A stretch of 36,403 nt of DNA from JAPHTQ01 sp050295975 (GCA_050295975.1 JBNKQR010000028.1:1-36403); one strand, 5' to 3'. Shown: positions 8,006 through 15,993, counted from the stretch's first letter. Numbers and translations: made by a program. The notes: generated by a model from the letters alone, not told the origin.

Positions 8006-8929
8006 GTGTCACTCGCATTTGTATTTCCGGGACAGGGTTCCCAAGCCGTAGGCATGTTAGCCGAGTTAGCTGCCGCTGAAGCACAGGTCGAAGCAACCTT
8101 TGCTGAAGCCTCTGCAGCACTCGGTTACGACCTGTGGAAGATCGTTGCTGAAGGTCCTGCCGAAGAGCTGAATCAAACCCATATTACCCAGCCCGCCATG
8201 CTCAGTGCCGGAATCGCCGTGTGGCGTATCTGGCAGGAGAAGGGTGGCGCGACACCTGTGGTTATGGCTGGTCACAGCCTGGGTGAATACACCGCGCTGG
8301 TGGCTGCCGGTGCCATTGCCTTTGCCGATGCCGTATCGTTGGTCGCCGAGCGGGGCAAGCTGATGCAGGAGGCAGTCCCTGCTGGTACCGGTTCCATGGC
8401 GGCGATTCTCGGTCTGGATGATGCCAAGGTGGTTGATGTCTGTGCCCATGCCGAAGCCGGAGAAGTAGTTTCCGCGGTCAACTTTAACGCCAATGGCCAG
8501 GTAGTGATCGCCGGTCACGTCGCCGCGGTAGAACGTGCGGTGGAACTAGCAAAAGAGGCGGGTGCCAAGCGTGCGGTTATTCTGCCGGTGAGTGTTCCAT
8601 CTCACTGTGCACTGATGAAACCTGCTGCTGATAAGCTGGCTGAGCGCCTGAGTGGCATGACTGTCAACGTGCCTCATATTCCCGTAATCAACAACGCTGA
8701 TGTGAGCAAGGCGACTGACGCCGATGCCATTCGCGATGCCCTGGTTCGTCAGCTCTACAGCCCGGTACGCTGGGTTGAGACCATCGAGGCGATGGGGGCA
8801 GAGGGTGTCGATAAGCTGATTGAGTGCGGCCCTGGCAAGGTACTGGTCGGTCTAAACAAACGCATCATCAAAGAGATGGGTACCCAGGCTCTGTTTGATC
8901 CGGCTGGCTTCGACGCGGCTCTGGCGTAA
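8006..8929 (+). CDS. fabD: Malonyl-CoA:ACP transacylase
   Basis: 307-residue enzyme that loads malonate onto ACP. The N terminus LAFVFPGQGSQAVGM, the nucleophile Ser91 in AGHSLGEY, and His200 in VPSHCALM are all present, as is the C-terminal ECGPGKVL. The start is GTG, preceded by AAAGGGGA at good spacing. It follows fabH across a 95-bp gap holding the palindromic repeat and precedes fabG by 27 bp. Confidence 0.96.
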   Translation: MSLAFVFPGQGSQAVGMLAELAAAEAQVEATFAEASAALGYDLWKIVAEGPAEELNQTHITQPAMLSAGIAVWRIWQEKGGATPVVMAGHSLGEYTALVAAGAIAFADAVSLVAERGKLMQEAVPAGTGSMAAILGLDDAKVVDVCAHAEAGEVVSAVNFNANGQVVIAGHVAAVERAVELAKEAGAKRAVILPVSVPSHCALMKPAADKLAERLSGMTVNVPHIPVINNADVSKATDADAIRDALVRQLYSPVRWVETIEAMGAEGVDKLIECGPGKVLVGLNKRIIKEMGTQALFDPAGFDAALA

Positions 8930-8956
8930 TCCATTACATATTTGAGGAGTAGAACC

Positions 8957-9700
8957 ATGTCACTGCAGAATGAAGTTGCACTGGTTACCGGCGCCAGCCG
9001 GGGGATTGGTAAGGCATGTGCACTGGCGCTAGGCGCCGCGGGTGCCACCGTGATCGGTACCGCCACCTCCGATAGTGGCGCTGAGGCAATCACTGCCTAT
9101 CTGAAGGAGAATGGCGTTACGGGTATGGGGTTCAAGCTGGACGTGACTGAGCAGGAAGAGGTCGCTCAGGTGCTGGATTCCATCGCTGAGAAGTTTGCTG
9201 CCCCGGGGATCCTGGTGAACAACGCAGGGATTACCCGCGACAACCTGCTGATGCGAATGAAGGACGAGGAGTGGGATGCGATTATGGAGACCAACCTCAA
9301 GTCTGTGTTCCGTATGTCCAAAGCCTGTATCCGCGCCATGAGCAAGGCACGCAAGGGCCGCATCATCAGCATCGCCTCTGTGGTGGGCTTGATGGGTAAC
9401 GCTGGTCAGACTAACTATGCCGCTGCCAAGGCCGGTATCCTCGGTTTCACCAAGGCACTGGCACGTGAGGTTGGACCACGTGGTATTACTGTTAACGCTG
9501 TAGCACCTGGTTTCATCGACACCGATATGACCCGTGGTCTTTCGGACGAACAGAAGCAGATGCTGCTGGGGCAAATTCCCCTGGGGCGTCTGGGTGATCC
9601 CGACGAGATTGCGGCCGCTGTCGCATTCCTGGCATCTCCGCAGGCCGGTTACATCACCGGGGAGACCATTAGTGTCAACGGCGGGATGTATATGGGTTAA
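8957..9700 (+). CDS. fabG: 3-oxoacyl-ACP reductase
   Basis: 247-residue short-chain dehydrogenase that reduces 3-ketoacyl-ACP with NADPH. The Rossmann motif TGASRGIG (11-18), NNAG near 88-91 and the catalytic Ser141, Tyr154 and Lys158 (YAAAK) are in place. The C-terminal TGETISVNGGMYM is typical of FabG. The frame extends to a TTG at 8942, but GAGGAGT at 8944-8950 places the start at the ATG at 8957, which gives the family N terminus. Confidence 0.96.
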   Translation: MSLQNEVALVTGASRGIGKACALALGAAGATVIGTATSDSGAEAITAYLKENGVTGMGFKLDVTEQEEVAQVLDSIAEKFAAPGILVNNAGITRDNLLMRMKDEEWDAIMETNLKSVFRMSKACIRAMSKARKGRIISIASVVGLMGNAGQTNYAAAKAGILGFTKALAREVGPRGITVNAVAPGFIDTDMTRGLSDEQKQMLLGQIPLGRLGDPDEIAAAVAFLASPQAGYITGETISVNGGMYMG

Positions 9701-9726
9701 AAAACTTCTTCGGAAACAACGGGTTG

Positions 9727-9735
9727 TGGTATGAT
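9727..9735 (+). promoter_or_regulatory. Extended -10 promoter for acpP
   Basis: TGG followed by TATGAT (9730-9735) forms an extended -10 element in the 150-bp fabG-acpP gap; no good -35 is seen. It would give a leader of about 110 bases and separate, higher transcription of acpP, as known in E. coli. Confidence 0.5.
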
Positions 9736-9850
9736 CTCAGCCTCTGTTGCCGATGGGGGCAATTTTCTAGCATCTGACAGCGGTTTTCACTACAATACCG
9801 CGGCAGAAAACAAAGATTTAATTATATTCTCTTGGGAGGGAACAACCGTC

Positions 9851-10087
9851 ATGAGCAGTGTTGAAGAGCGCGTCAAGAAGATCGTGGTAGAGCAACTTGG
9901 TGTTAAGGAAGACGAAGTCACCAATGCAGCTTCCTTTGTCGATGACCTTGGCGCCGATTCGCTCGACACCGTGGAACTGGTAATGGCTCTGGAAGAAGAG
10001 TTTGAAACTGAGATCCCGGACGAAGAAGCGGAAAATATCACCACCGTTCAGCAGGCAATTGACTACGTCAATGCTCATCAGGGTTAA
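9851..10087 (+). CDS. acpP: Acyl carrier protein
   Basis: 78 residues, the same length as E. coli ACP. The phosphopantetheine attachment residue is Ser37 in DLGADSLDTVE. The protein is strongly acidic, with the helix 2-3 pattern LVMALEEEFETEIPDEEAE. It carries acyl chains for FabH, FabF, FabG and PlsX. The open frame runs further upstream to 9731, but GGGAGGG at 9834-9840 and the conserved start MSSVEERVKK fix the ATG at 9851. A terminator follows directly. Confidence 0.98.
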   Translation: MSSVEERVKKIVVEQLGVKEDEVTNAASFVDDLGADSLDTVELVMALEEEFETEIPDEEAENITTVQQAIDYVNAHQG

Positions 10088-10106
10088 CCGCTGATCGTAT
10101 CTCTGG

Positions 10107-10144
10107 GGCCGCGACCACAATTGAGTGGGCGCGGCCTTTTGTTT
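10107..10144 (+). terminator. Terminator after acpP
   Basis: 12-bp stem GGCCGCGACCAC / GTGGGCGCGGCC (one mismatch, 6-base loop), followed by TTTTGTTT. Placed to end the acpP transcript with partial read-through to fabF. Confidence 0.85.
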
Positions 10145-10160
10145 GTCTGAAACTTGATGA

Positions 10161-10171
10161 AGGAAGAGGGG
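10161..10171 (+). promoter_or_regulatory. Ribosome binding site that sets a TTG start for fabF
   Basis: AGGAAGAGGGG lies 6 bases before the TTG at 10178 and too far downstream to serve the in-frame ATG at 10157. It therefore supports TTG initiation. Confidence 0.7.
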
Positions 10172-10177
10172 CATCCT

Positions 10178-11419
10178 TTGGCTAAGCGTCGTGTAGTAGT
10201 GACAGGTGTGGGTATGGTTTCACCCGTGGGTTTGAGTGTTAAGGAATCCTGGGAAAACATCCTCGCCGGTAAGAGCGGAATCGCTCCGATTACCCATTTC
10301 GATACCACTGGTTTTGCCACCACCTTTGGCGGCTCGGTGAAGAATTTTGACGTCACCAACTACCTGAGTGCGAAGGATGCCAAGAAGATGGATCCGTTCA
10401 TCCACTACGGCGTCGTTGCCTCGATGGAAGCGATCAAAGATTCTGGCCTGGAAGTCACTGAAGCCAATGCCGAGCGAATCGGTGTGGCGGTAGGTTCAGG
10501 TATCGGCGGTCTGCCTGGTATCGAGAAAGGCCACGAAGCGTTCAGGAATGGCGGCCCACGCAAGATTTCGCCATTCTTTGTGCCGAGTAACATCATCAAC
10601 ATGATTTCTGGTCATGTCTCCATTATGTACGGCCTGAAAGGCCCGAACATTGCCATGGTGACTGCCTGTGCTACCGGTACTCACAGCATTGGTGACGCCT
10701 CGCGCCTGATTGAGTACGGCGATGCAGACGTAATGATTGCTGGCGGTGCTGAGATGGCCACCTCACCTACTGGGCTTGGTGGCTTCGCTGCGGCTCGTGC
10801 ACTCTCCACCCGCAACGACGACCCGGCTACCGCCAGCCGTCCGTGGGATAAGGACCGTGACGGCTTTGTACTCAGTGACGGCGCTGGTGTGATGGTGCTG
10901 GAAGAGTATGAGCACGCCAAGGCGCGTGGCGCGAAGATCTACGCCGAGGTTGTCGGTTACGGAATGAGTGGTGACGCCTACCATATGACCCTGCCTGCTG
11001 CAGGCGGAGAAGGTGCAGGCCGTTGCATGAAGAACGCCATGCGCAACGGTGGTGTGAACCCGGATCAGATTAACTATATCAATGCCCACGGTACCTCTAC
11101 CCCAGCGGGTGACAAGGCTGAGACTGATGCAGCCAAGGGCACCTTCGGTGATCATGCCTATAAGCTGGCGATGAGCTCCACCAAATCGATGACCGGACAC
11201 CTTCTGGGTGCTGCGGGTGGTATCGAGGCGATTTTCACCGCTCTGGCTATCCATGAGCAGGTGGCGCCGCCAACCATCAATATCATCACACCGGACCCGG
11301 AGTGTGACCTCGACTACGTGCCGAACACCGCACGCGAGATGGAGATCAACTACGCACTCTCCAACTCCTTCGGCTTCGGTGGTACCAACGGCACCCTGGT
11401 GATGGCCAAATTGAAGTAA
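10178..11419 (+). CDS. fabF: 3-oxoacyl-ACP synthase II (KAS II)
   Basis: 413 residues from the TTG start, exactly the length of E. coli FabF. It is an elongating condensing enzyme, important for unsaturated chain elongation and temperature control of lipids. Cys164 (VTACATGTHSI), His304 (INAHGTSTPAGD) and His341 (STKSMTGHLLGA) make the active site. Starting at an ATG at 10157 would add 7 residues (MKEEGHP) not found in relatives, and the ribosome site favours TTG. A terminator follows the stop. Confidence 0.96.
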   Translation: MAKRRVVVTGVGMVSPVGLSVKESWENILAGKSGIAPITHFDTTGFATTFGGSVKNFDVTNYLSAKDAKKMDPFIHYGVVASMEAIKDSGLEVTEANAERIGVAVGSGIGGLPGIEKGHEAFRNGGPRKISPFFVPSNIINMISGHVSIMYGLKGPNIAMVTACATGTHSIGDASRLIEYGDADVMIAGGAEMATSPTGLGGFAAARALSTRNDDPATASRPWDKDRDGFVLSDGAGVMVLEEYEHAKARGAKIYAEVVGYGMSGDAYHMTLPAAGGEGAGRCMKNAMRNGGVNPDQINYINAHGTSTPAGDKAETDAAKGTFGDHAYKLAMSSTKSMTGHLLGAAGGIEAIFTALAIHEQVAPPTINIITPDPECDLDYVPNTAREMEINYALSNSFGFGGTNGTLVMAKLK

Positions 11420-11439
11420 GCGAGATAACCGTGAATAAC

Positions 11440-11468
11440 GACCGGGCCATGTGCCCGGTCTTTTTTTG
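11440..11468 (+). terminator. Terminator after fabF
   Basis: 8-bp perfect stem GACCGGGC / GCCCGGTC with a 5-base loop, followed by seven T and G. A textbook intrinsic terminator separating fabF from pabC. Confidence 0.93.
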
Positions 11469-11536
11469 TCACCACGACAGTAAAGTGCGAGATAATCAGC
11501 GCTAAAGTCGGCAGGTATATAAACAGGGCAGAGAGT

Positions 11537-12352
11537 GTGATCCTCATTAACGGACAACAGGGTAGCCAACTCGACATTACCGATCGTGGTTTGCACTACG
11601 GCGATGGCCTGTTCGAGACTATCGCTATACGTAGCGGCAAGCCGCAGTTGTGGTTGGCACACATGGATCGCCTGGCGGCGGGATGCAGACGCCTGGGGAT
11701 CGTCGAGCTGGATCAGCAACTGCTGCTGAAAGAGGCCACGCAACTGTGCGCCGATAGCGACCGAGCGGTACTGAAGATCATCATCACGCGGGGTTCCGGA
11801 GGCCGTGGATACCGCGTCCCGCAAAAACCACAGCCGACACGTCTGTTGCTGAGCTACCCCTGGCCTGAATCCGCCGATGAAACATCGCCATATAACCTGC
11901 GTCTTTGCCAGACATTTCTCAGCTGCAATCCCGCGCTGGCTGGTATAAAGCACCTGAACCGACTGGAGCAGGTACTGGCGCGGAACGAGTGGGATGATGA
12001 CGCCGTCGATGAGGGTGTGATGACCGATCAGCATGGCAATGTTATCGAGGGTATCGCCAGTAATCTCTTTGTGGTGCGTGGTGGTGAGCTGCTGACGCCT
12101 GATGTGAGTCGCTGTGGTGTTAGCGGCGTGATGCGGGCAAAGGTACTGGAGTTGTCTGCGGAACTGGGGATTACGTCATCAACCGGTACCATTCATCGTG
12201 ATGAAATGGCCCAGATGGATGAGGTATTTATGACCAATGCCATTCTTGGAATTCGACCCGTCGCCCGCTTTGAAGAAGTGGCCTACGGTGATAATCCGGT
12301 TACCCAAAGACTGCAGATGGCGCTACAGCATGCAATGGAGGAGGGGGCGTGA
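11537..12352 (+). CDS. pabC: Aminodeoxychorismate lyase
   Basis: 271-residue fold-type IV PLP enzyme that turns 4-amino-4-deoxychorismate into p-aminobenzoate plus pyruvate for folate. DRGLHYGDGLFET near residue 15, the Lys in AGIKHLNRLEQVLARNEW (Schiff-base Lys near 139), EGIASNLFVV and the late MTNAILGIRPV are family marks. The start is GTG with a GGCAGAGAG site. Its stop overlaps the mltG GTG start (GTGA). Its partner pabB lies near the end of this window. Confidence 0.93.
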   Translation: MILINGQQGSQLDITDRGLHYGDGLFETIAIRSGKPQLWLAHMDRLAAGCRRLGIVELDQQLLLKEATQLCADSDRAVLKIIITRGSGGRGYRVPQKPQPTRLLLSYPWPESADETSPYNLRLCQTFLSCNPALAGIKHLNRLEQVLARNEWDDDAVDEGVMTDQHGNVIEGIASNLFVVRGGELLTPDVSRCGVSGVMRAKVLELSAELGITSSTGTIHRDEMAQMDEVFMTNAILGIRPVARFEEVAYGDNPVTQRLQMALQHAMEEGA

Positions 12353-13392
12353 AAGATAGGTTGTTTAAGTTAACGGGCCTCCTGGTACTGCTGGGCAGTT
12401 TCACCCTTGGCTGGGCCTGGATGAGTTACCAGTCGTTCGCTGACAGTCCGCTGCAGTTAAGTGACTCGGCACACTATTTCAACGTCGAGCAGGGCATGAG
12501 CGTTGGTCGGATTGCTACATCCTTACAGAAGCAGGGCTATATCGACAGCAGCCGTATGTTTCGCTGGATGGTGAAACTCAGCGGTGAGGCACAACGTATC
12601 CAGGCAGGGGAGTATCTGTTGAGTGAGGGAATGACCCCGGCCCAGCTATTGGAGAATATGGTTCAGGGAAAGGTGCGGCAGTTTTCGATCACCCTGATCG
12701 AGGGACGAAGCTTTCGTGAAATGATGCAGGTCATCAATGCCGATCCCAATCTGAAACATTACCTCAAGGGGCTGAGTGACAGCGAGATCATGGCGCGTAT
12801 CGGCCATCCGGATGAGCATCCGGAAGGGCGGTTTCTACCAGAGACCTACCTTTTCCCCCGTGGCCTGAGCGATGTGGAGTTCCTGAAACGCGCCTACGCC
12901 GCTCTGAATGAGGTGCTGCAGAAGGAGTGGCAAGCGCGTGACGTCGGTTTGCCGCTTAAGACACCCTACGAGGCGTTGACCCTGGCATCCATTGTGGAGA
13001 AGGAGACCGGTCTGGAGAGTGAGCGACCCCAGATCGCGGGCGTATTTATTCGCCGTCTGGAGAAGCGAATGCGCTTACAGACAGATCCAACAGTCATCTA
13101 CGGCCTGGGCCCAGACTTTGACGGTAATCTACGGCGCAGGGATTTGAGACAGGACGGTCCTTACAACAGCTATACCCGCAGGGGACTACCGCCGACGCCG
13201 ATCGCGATGCCTGGCGCCGATGCGATCCGTGCAGTGATGCATCCAGATGATGGCGATACTCTCTATTTTGTTGCCAAGGGTGACGGTAGCCACCATTTTT
13301 CTGCCACGGTGGAGGAGCACAACAGGGCGGTGACCAAATACCAGCGGGGCGGTCGTAAGCGCAAAGGTTATACCTCTGCACCACCGCAGTAA
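12349..13392 (+). CDS. mltG: Endolytic murein transglycosylase MltG
   Basis: 347-residue YceG-like protein. It has a short N-terminal signal anchor (about 7-24), a LysM-like region and the catalytic domain with Glu217 in ASIVEKETG, then LQTDPTVIYG and SYNTY-like PYNSYTRRGLPPTPIA. It cleaves nascent glycan strands in the periplasm and helps set strand length. The GTG start overlaps pabC by 4 bases. In many relatives tmk and holB follow; here the next gene is convergent and unrelated. Confidence 0.95.
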   Translation: MKDRLFKLTGLLVLLGSFTLGWAWMSYQSFADSPLQLSDSAHYFNVEQGMSVGRIATSLQKQGYIDSSRMFRWMVKLSGEAQRIQAGEYLLSEGMTPAQLLENMVQGKVRQFSITLIEGRSFREMMQVINADPNLKHYLKGLSDSEIMARIGHPDEHPEGRFLPETYLFPRGLSDVEFLKRAYAALNEVLQKEWQARDVGLPLKTPYEALTLASIVEKETGLESERPQIAGVFIRRLEKRMRLQTDPTVIYGLGPDFDGNLRRRDLRQDGPYNSYTRRGLPPTPIAMPGADAIRAVMHPDDGDTLYFVAKGDGSHHFSATVEEHNRAVTKYQRGGRKRKGYTSAPPQ

Positions 13393-13401
13393 GTAGTGGG
13401 A

Positions 13402-13590
13402 TTATCTAACTGCCATAATTAGTAGCACGATAAAGCCTGCAACCAGGGCTAGGGGAATCAGGGCGCTTTTCCACTCTTCTGAGGAACCCTTTGGACTCTC
13501 CTTGACCATCCGCTTGGCGCTAGGCCAGATAAACAGCAGCATGGCACCAAGCAGCAGCGCCGAGCCTATCTTCATCCACATATCATCCAT
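13402..13590 (-). CDS. Small two-helix membrane protein, function unknown
   Basis: 62 residues with two predicted transmembrane helices (about 7-24 and 44-61) joined by a charged loop (KRMVKESPKGSSEEWKS). GGGGTGA about 7 bases before the ATG is a good ribosome site. It converges on mltG with 9 bp between stops and lies downstream of yccA behind a terminator. I do not recognise the family beyond a general resemblance to small conserved gammaproteobacterial membrane proteins. Confidence 0.68.
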   Translation of the reverse strand: MDDMWMKIGSALLLGAMLLFIWPSAKRMVKESPKGSSEEWKSALIPLALVAGFIVLLIMAVR

Positions 13591-13612
13591 TGAATTTCAC
13601 CCCAATATAGAA

Positions 13613-13632
13613 AACCCCGCCGAAGCGGGGTT
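13613..13632 (-). terminator. Terminator after yccA
   Basis: 8-bp stem AACCCCGC / GCGGGGTT around a tetraloop (TTCG on the minus strand), followed by TTTT on the minus strand; the plus strand also has a T run. It ends the yccA message before the small membrane protein gene. Confidence 0.85.
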
Positions 13633-13654
13633 TTTGTTTCAGTAACCTTCGATT

Positions 13655-14326
13655 TTAGTCACGGCCTGAGAGTGCGCCAAGCAGGTGCAGAAGGTTGATA
13701 AAGATATTGAAAATGTTCAGGTATAGTCCCACCGTCATCAGCAGATAGTTGCCATGAGGCTCATGAATCATGCGACTGGTGTCGTAGAGGATGAAGCCAC
13801 TCATAAGCATGATGACTACAGCAGAAACGCCCAATGATAGTGCGGGAATGGCAAGAAAGATGTTTGCCAGCGCTGCAATCAGTACGACAACCATGCCGGT
13901 GATCAGGAACCCACCCATGAAGCTGAAGTTCTTACGGGTAGTTAGGGCATAACCGGAAAGGGTCAGGAAGATCACCCCGGTTCCACCCATGGCCATACCG
14001 ATCAGTTCTGAGCCGTTGGAGAGAGCTAGGTACATGTTAAGGATCGGGCCGAGGGCGAACCCGAACAGACCAGTGATGGCGAAGACCACGCCAATACCAG
14101 CGCCAGAGTTGGCAGTACGCGGTAGTACAAAGAACGCCAGCAGCATAGCCACACCGATGCTAACCAGATAAGTCATTGGTCCCATGTTCATGGACATCGA
14201 CAGGGCTGCTGTTACTGCACTGAACAGCAAGGTCATAGAAAGCAGGGTATAGGTGTTGCGGATCAGCTTGTTGGTAGCTAAAACCGACTCATTTGAACGG
14301 ACTGAAGCCGTCTCATAACTGCTCAT
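13655..14326 (-). CDS. yccA: Bax inhibitor-1 family membrane protein YccA
   Basis: 223 residues with about seven hydrophobic helices. NKLIRNTYTLLSMTL, the GPILNMYLAL segment near residue 95, ALTTRKNFSFMGGFL near 130 and the C-terminal DTSRMIHEPHGNYLLMTV with LNIFNIFINLL match the YccA branch of the BI-1 family. In E. coli, YccA is a substrate and modulator of the FtsH protease in the inner membrane. GAGGAGT lies 5 bases before the ATG. Confidence 0.92.
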   Translation of the reverse strand: MSSYETASVRSNESVLATNKLIRNTYTLLSMTLLFSAVTAALSMSMNMGPMTYLVSIGVAMLLAFFVLPRTANSGAGIGVVFAITGLFGFALGPILNMYLALSNGSELIGMAMGGTGVIFLTLSGYALTTRKNFSFMGGFLITGMVVVLIAALANIFLAIPALSLGVSAVVIMLMSGFILYDTSRMIHEPHGNYLLMTVGLYLNIFNIFINLLHLLGALSGRD

Positions 14327-14533
14327 CGTGTACTCCTCATGTTGTCATTCCGAGCGTATAAATATCTGGCGCCAATATGGCATAAATTCAAGCCCCAGAC
14401 TACAGGCCACGACCCGAATATCAAACTGGAAAAGGGGTATTAATTCCGGTATCCTTCGCACTTCGCGAAATCGGCCCATGGGTCTGTAAGCTGCACCATT
14501 GGACGGTTTCAGCGAAAAAAAGTTCATACAACT

Positions 14534-14562
14534 TGAATTTGGAGAGGTGGCTGAGTGGTCGA
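14534..14562 (+). repeat. Partial duplicate of tRNA-Ser 5' end (direct repeat 1)
   Basis: 29 bases identical to 14696-14724, covering 7 bases of upstream DNA plus the tRNA acceptor 5' strand and D-arm. It then diverges into a perfect 9-bp hairpin (CCATCTCGT / ACGAGATGG around CTGGA) that mimics an anticodon arm but lacks U33. No matching T-arm or acceptor 3' strand follows, so this is a tRNA remnant, not a gene. Confidence 0.85.
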
Positions 14563-14695
14563 CCATCTCGTCTGGAACGAGATGGGACATGCACAGCATG
14601 GCCCCGAAGGGGCGGAGCGCATGGACGCGCGGAGCAAAGCGACGGATACTGTCGCGTCATTGGTTAACCTTGATGACAAATGAGTATCGACAATC
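14563..14695 (+). repeat. Hairpin-rich segment between tRNA-Ser repeats
   Basis: 133 bp with several self-complementary units: the 9-bp hairpin at its start, GCCCCGAAGGGGC, and GCGAC/GTCGC. There are two related units starting GCATGG and ending CGGAGC. It looks like a structured intergenic repeat or the remains of an insertion; identity unknown. Confidence 0.45.
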
Positions 14696-14702
14696 TGAAT
14701 TT

Positions 14703-14790
14703 GGAGAGGTGGCTGAGTGGTCGAAAGCGACGGTCTTGAAAACCGTTGAAGGGTGACCTTCCGTGGGTTCGAATCCCACCCTCTCCGCCA
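14703..14790 (+). tRNA. tRNA-Ser (anticodon TGA)
   Basis: 88 bases including encoded CCA. GGAGAGG pairs with CCTCTCC. The D-arm has GGCTGAGTGG, the anticodon loop is CTTGAAA (anticodon TGA, reading UCA and related codons), there is a long class II variable arm, and the T-arm is GGGTTCGAATCCC. The 5' half is duplicated 162 bp upstream. Confidence 0.97.
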
Positions 14791-14798
14791 AATAAAGC

Positions 14799-14830
14799 AA
14801 AGCGCCCCTTCATGGGGCGTTTTGTTTTGT
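14799..14830 (+). terminator. Terminator after tRNA-Ser
   Basis: Stem AAAGCGCCCC / GGGGCGTTTT with a TTCAT loop and a T-rich tail (TTTTGTTTTG). It sits 10 bases behind the tRNA. Confidence 0.88.
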
Positions 14831-14892
14831 GGTGGTTGGCATGTACGGGTTTGAACCGCATAATGACTACCATGATGAACAATAGGGTAAAC

Positions 14893-15192
14893 ATGCTAGT
14901 ACAGTGGGTGGTGATAGGACTACTCAATCTTCTGCCGCTTTCAGTACACAGTGCTCCAACGTTTGCCCCGCCAACAGGTCCCTACATTAGTTTGCATGCT
15001 TTTCCTGGACTGGCGGAAATTCGTGCCATTTCTGTAAAAAAACCTTCAGTAAAAACCTCATTTAGTAAAAGGTTATCCACTTATCAAAGGCCGTCACACT
15101 TTAACCCGACTAATAGTAATAGTATTCCGGATCGAGGGCGCGTAGCGCTGCCCCCTTCAGGGGAGTCTGCGCAGGGTGGCTGGCATTGGTGA
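14893..15192 (+). CDS. Putative small secreted protein, unknown
   Basis: 99 residues from the ATG at 14893 (TAGGGTAA a few bases upstream). The frame is open further up, through the tRNA, and other ATGs at 14863-14875 are possible. Residues 1-21 are a hydrophobic leader ending in VHSAP, like a signal peptidase site. The rest is basic and rich in Ser and Pro, without a known domain. The stop is 31 bp before the TPR gene. Evidence for coding is weak: only the leader, ribosome site and position support it. Confidence 0.35.
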   Translation: MLVQWVVIGLLNLLPLSVHSAPTFAPPTGPYISLHAFPGLAEIRAISVKKPSVKTSFSKRLSTYQRPSHFNPTNSNSIPDRGRVALPPSGESAQGGWHW

Positions 15193-15211
15193 TGGGATCA
15201 TATTCTGGCTC

Positions 15212-15216
15212 AGGAG
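15212..15216 (+). promoter_or_regulatory. Ribosome binding site favouring a GTG start
   Basis: AGGAG lies 7 bases before the GTG at 15224. The upstream ATG of the same frame (15176) has none, and it would add 16 residues ahead of the membrane anchor. Confidence 0.6.
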
Positions 15217-15223
15217 CACTGCG

Positions 15224-15871
15224 GTGAGTTCATATAAAAGCTTTTTCAATCCGACAAATGTGCTGGTTATTGCGGCGTTGTTGGCGCTGATTCTTTTTCG
15301 CCACTCTCTGTTCCCTGAGGCTTCCGAGTCCACCGAAGTTAAACAATTGATAGGCAAGATGGATGCGGTGATCGGTGATATGCAGAAAGTCGAGGCGGAA
15401 CCTGCGCAAGCTCCTGTCGCGATAGATGAGATGAAAACTGAGCCAGCTGCACCGGCAGCCATTGAAAAGAGTGAAGATGAGAGCAATGCCAGCACAGCAG
15501 TTATTGCTGAACCAAACAAACCACAGGCGATCAATGAAGCAGATGCTAATATTGCCTTGAACCTTTGGCAAACAGCACGTCGTGCCGCCTGGGATGGCAA
15601 TAGCGATGCGGCGATTGAAAACTACCGTACACTGATCAAATTGCAGCCCGAGAACTACGACGCTTACGGCGAGATGGGTAATGTGTTGCTGGAAAAAGGC
15701 GATAACGAGAGTGCGGTGGAAGCCTATTCACAGGCGGCATTGCTGTTATCCCAATCGGGCTATCCCCAGGCGGCCTGGCACGTTATGAATATTGTGGCAA
15801 AGATGGATCAGACAAAGGCAGACGAATTGCATCAAACCCTATATGGGATGCCATTTCCAGCAAATCAGTAA
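15224..15871 (+). CDS. Membrane-anchored TPR protein, function unknown
   Basis: 215 residues from the GTG start. A single transmembrane helix (about 11-26: VLVIAALLALILF) follows a short basic tail. Next comes an Ala/Glu/Pro-rich linker (about 45-115) and a C-terminal tetratricopeptide region (about 120-200) with GNSDAAIENYRTLIKLQPEN and GDNESAVEAYSQAALLL. This suggests a periplasmic scaffold for protein contacts held at the inner membrane. The neighbours (putative secreted protein, uvrY) give no clear role. Confidence 0.75.
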   Translation: MSSYKSFFNPTNVLVIAALLALILFRHSLFPEASESTEVKQLIGKMDAVIGDMQKVEAEPAQAPVAIDEMKTEPAAPAAIEKSEDESNASTAVIAEPNKPQAINEADANIALNLWQTARRAAWDGNSDAAIENYRTLIKLQPENYDAYGEMGNVLLEKGDNESAVEAYSQAALLLSQSGYPQAAWHVMNIVAKMDQTKADELHQTLYGMPFPANQ

Positions 15872-15993
15872 CAACTAAAAATAGTTCGGGCTTGTTAACA
15901 TCGGTAACATTCGCTGTAACAGGGTTGATTAAATCCTTGTTTCTTGTACAGTTGTGCAGGATTTTTTTGTAGTGAGGTTTTGCTTCGGCCGCT

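Larger units (their letters stand above)
14327..14702. other. Gene-free stretch between yccA and tRNA-Ser
   Basis: 376 bp without a credible protein gene. The first 200 bp hold yccA's upstream region and nothing else that I recognise. From 14534 it contains a 29-base exact copy of the 5' end of tRNA-Ser, followed by about 130 bp rich in short hairpins. Confidence 0.7.

Noticed and set aside
9731..9850. N-terminal extension of acpP
   Set aside because: Family length of 78 residues, a strong ribosome site at 9834 and the promoter-like element inside the extension all argue for the start at 9851.
10763..12034. 423-codon open frame on the minus strand
   Set aside because: It is antisense to fabF and pabC, both with full catalytic motifs; the translated sequence shows no domain and is a by-product of codon bias.
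14541..14600. A second functional tRNA-Ser (anticodon GGA) in the upstream repeat
   Set aside because: The anticodon-like hairpin lacks U33 and has a stem of the wrong length, and no T-arm or acceptor 3' strand follows.
14746..14892. 5' part of an open frame that runs through tRNA-Ser and its terminator
   Set aside because: It overlaps a perfect tRNA gene and a terminator; only the distal part from 14893 has a leader-like sequence and a ribosome site.
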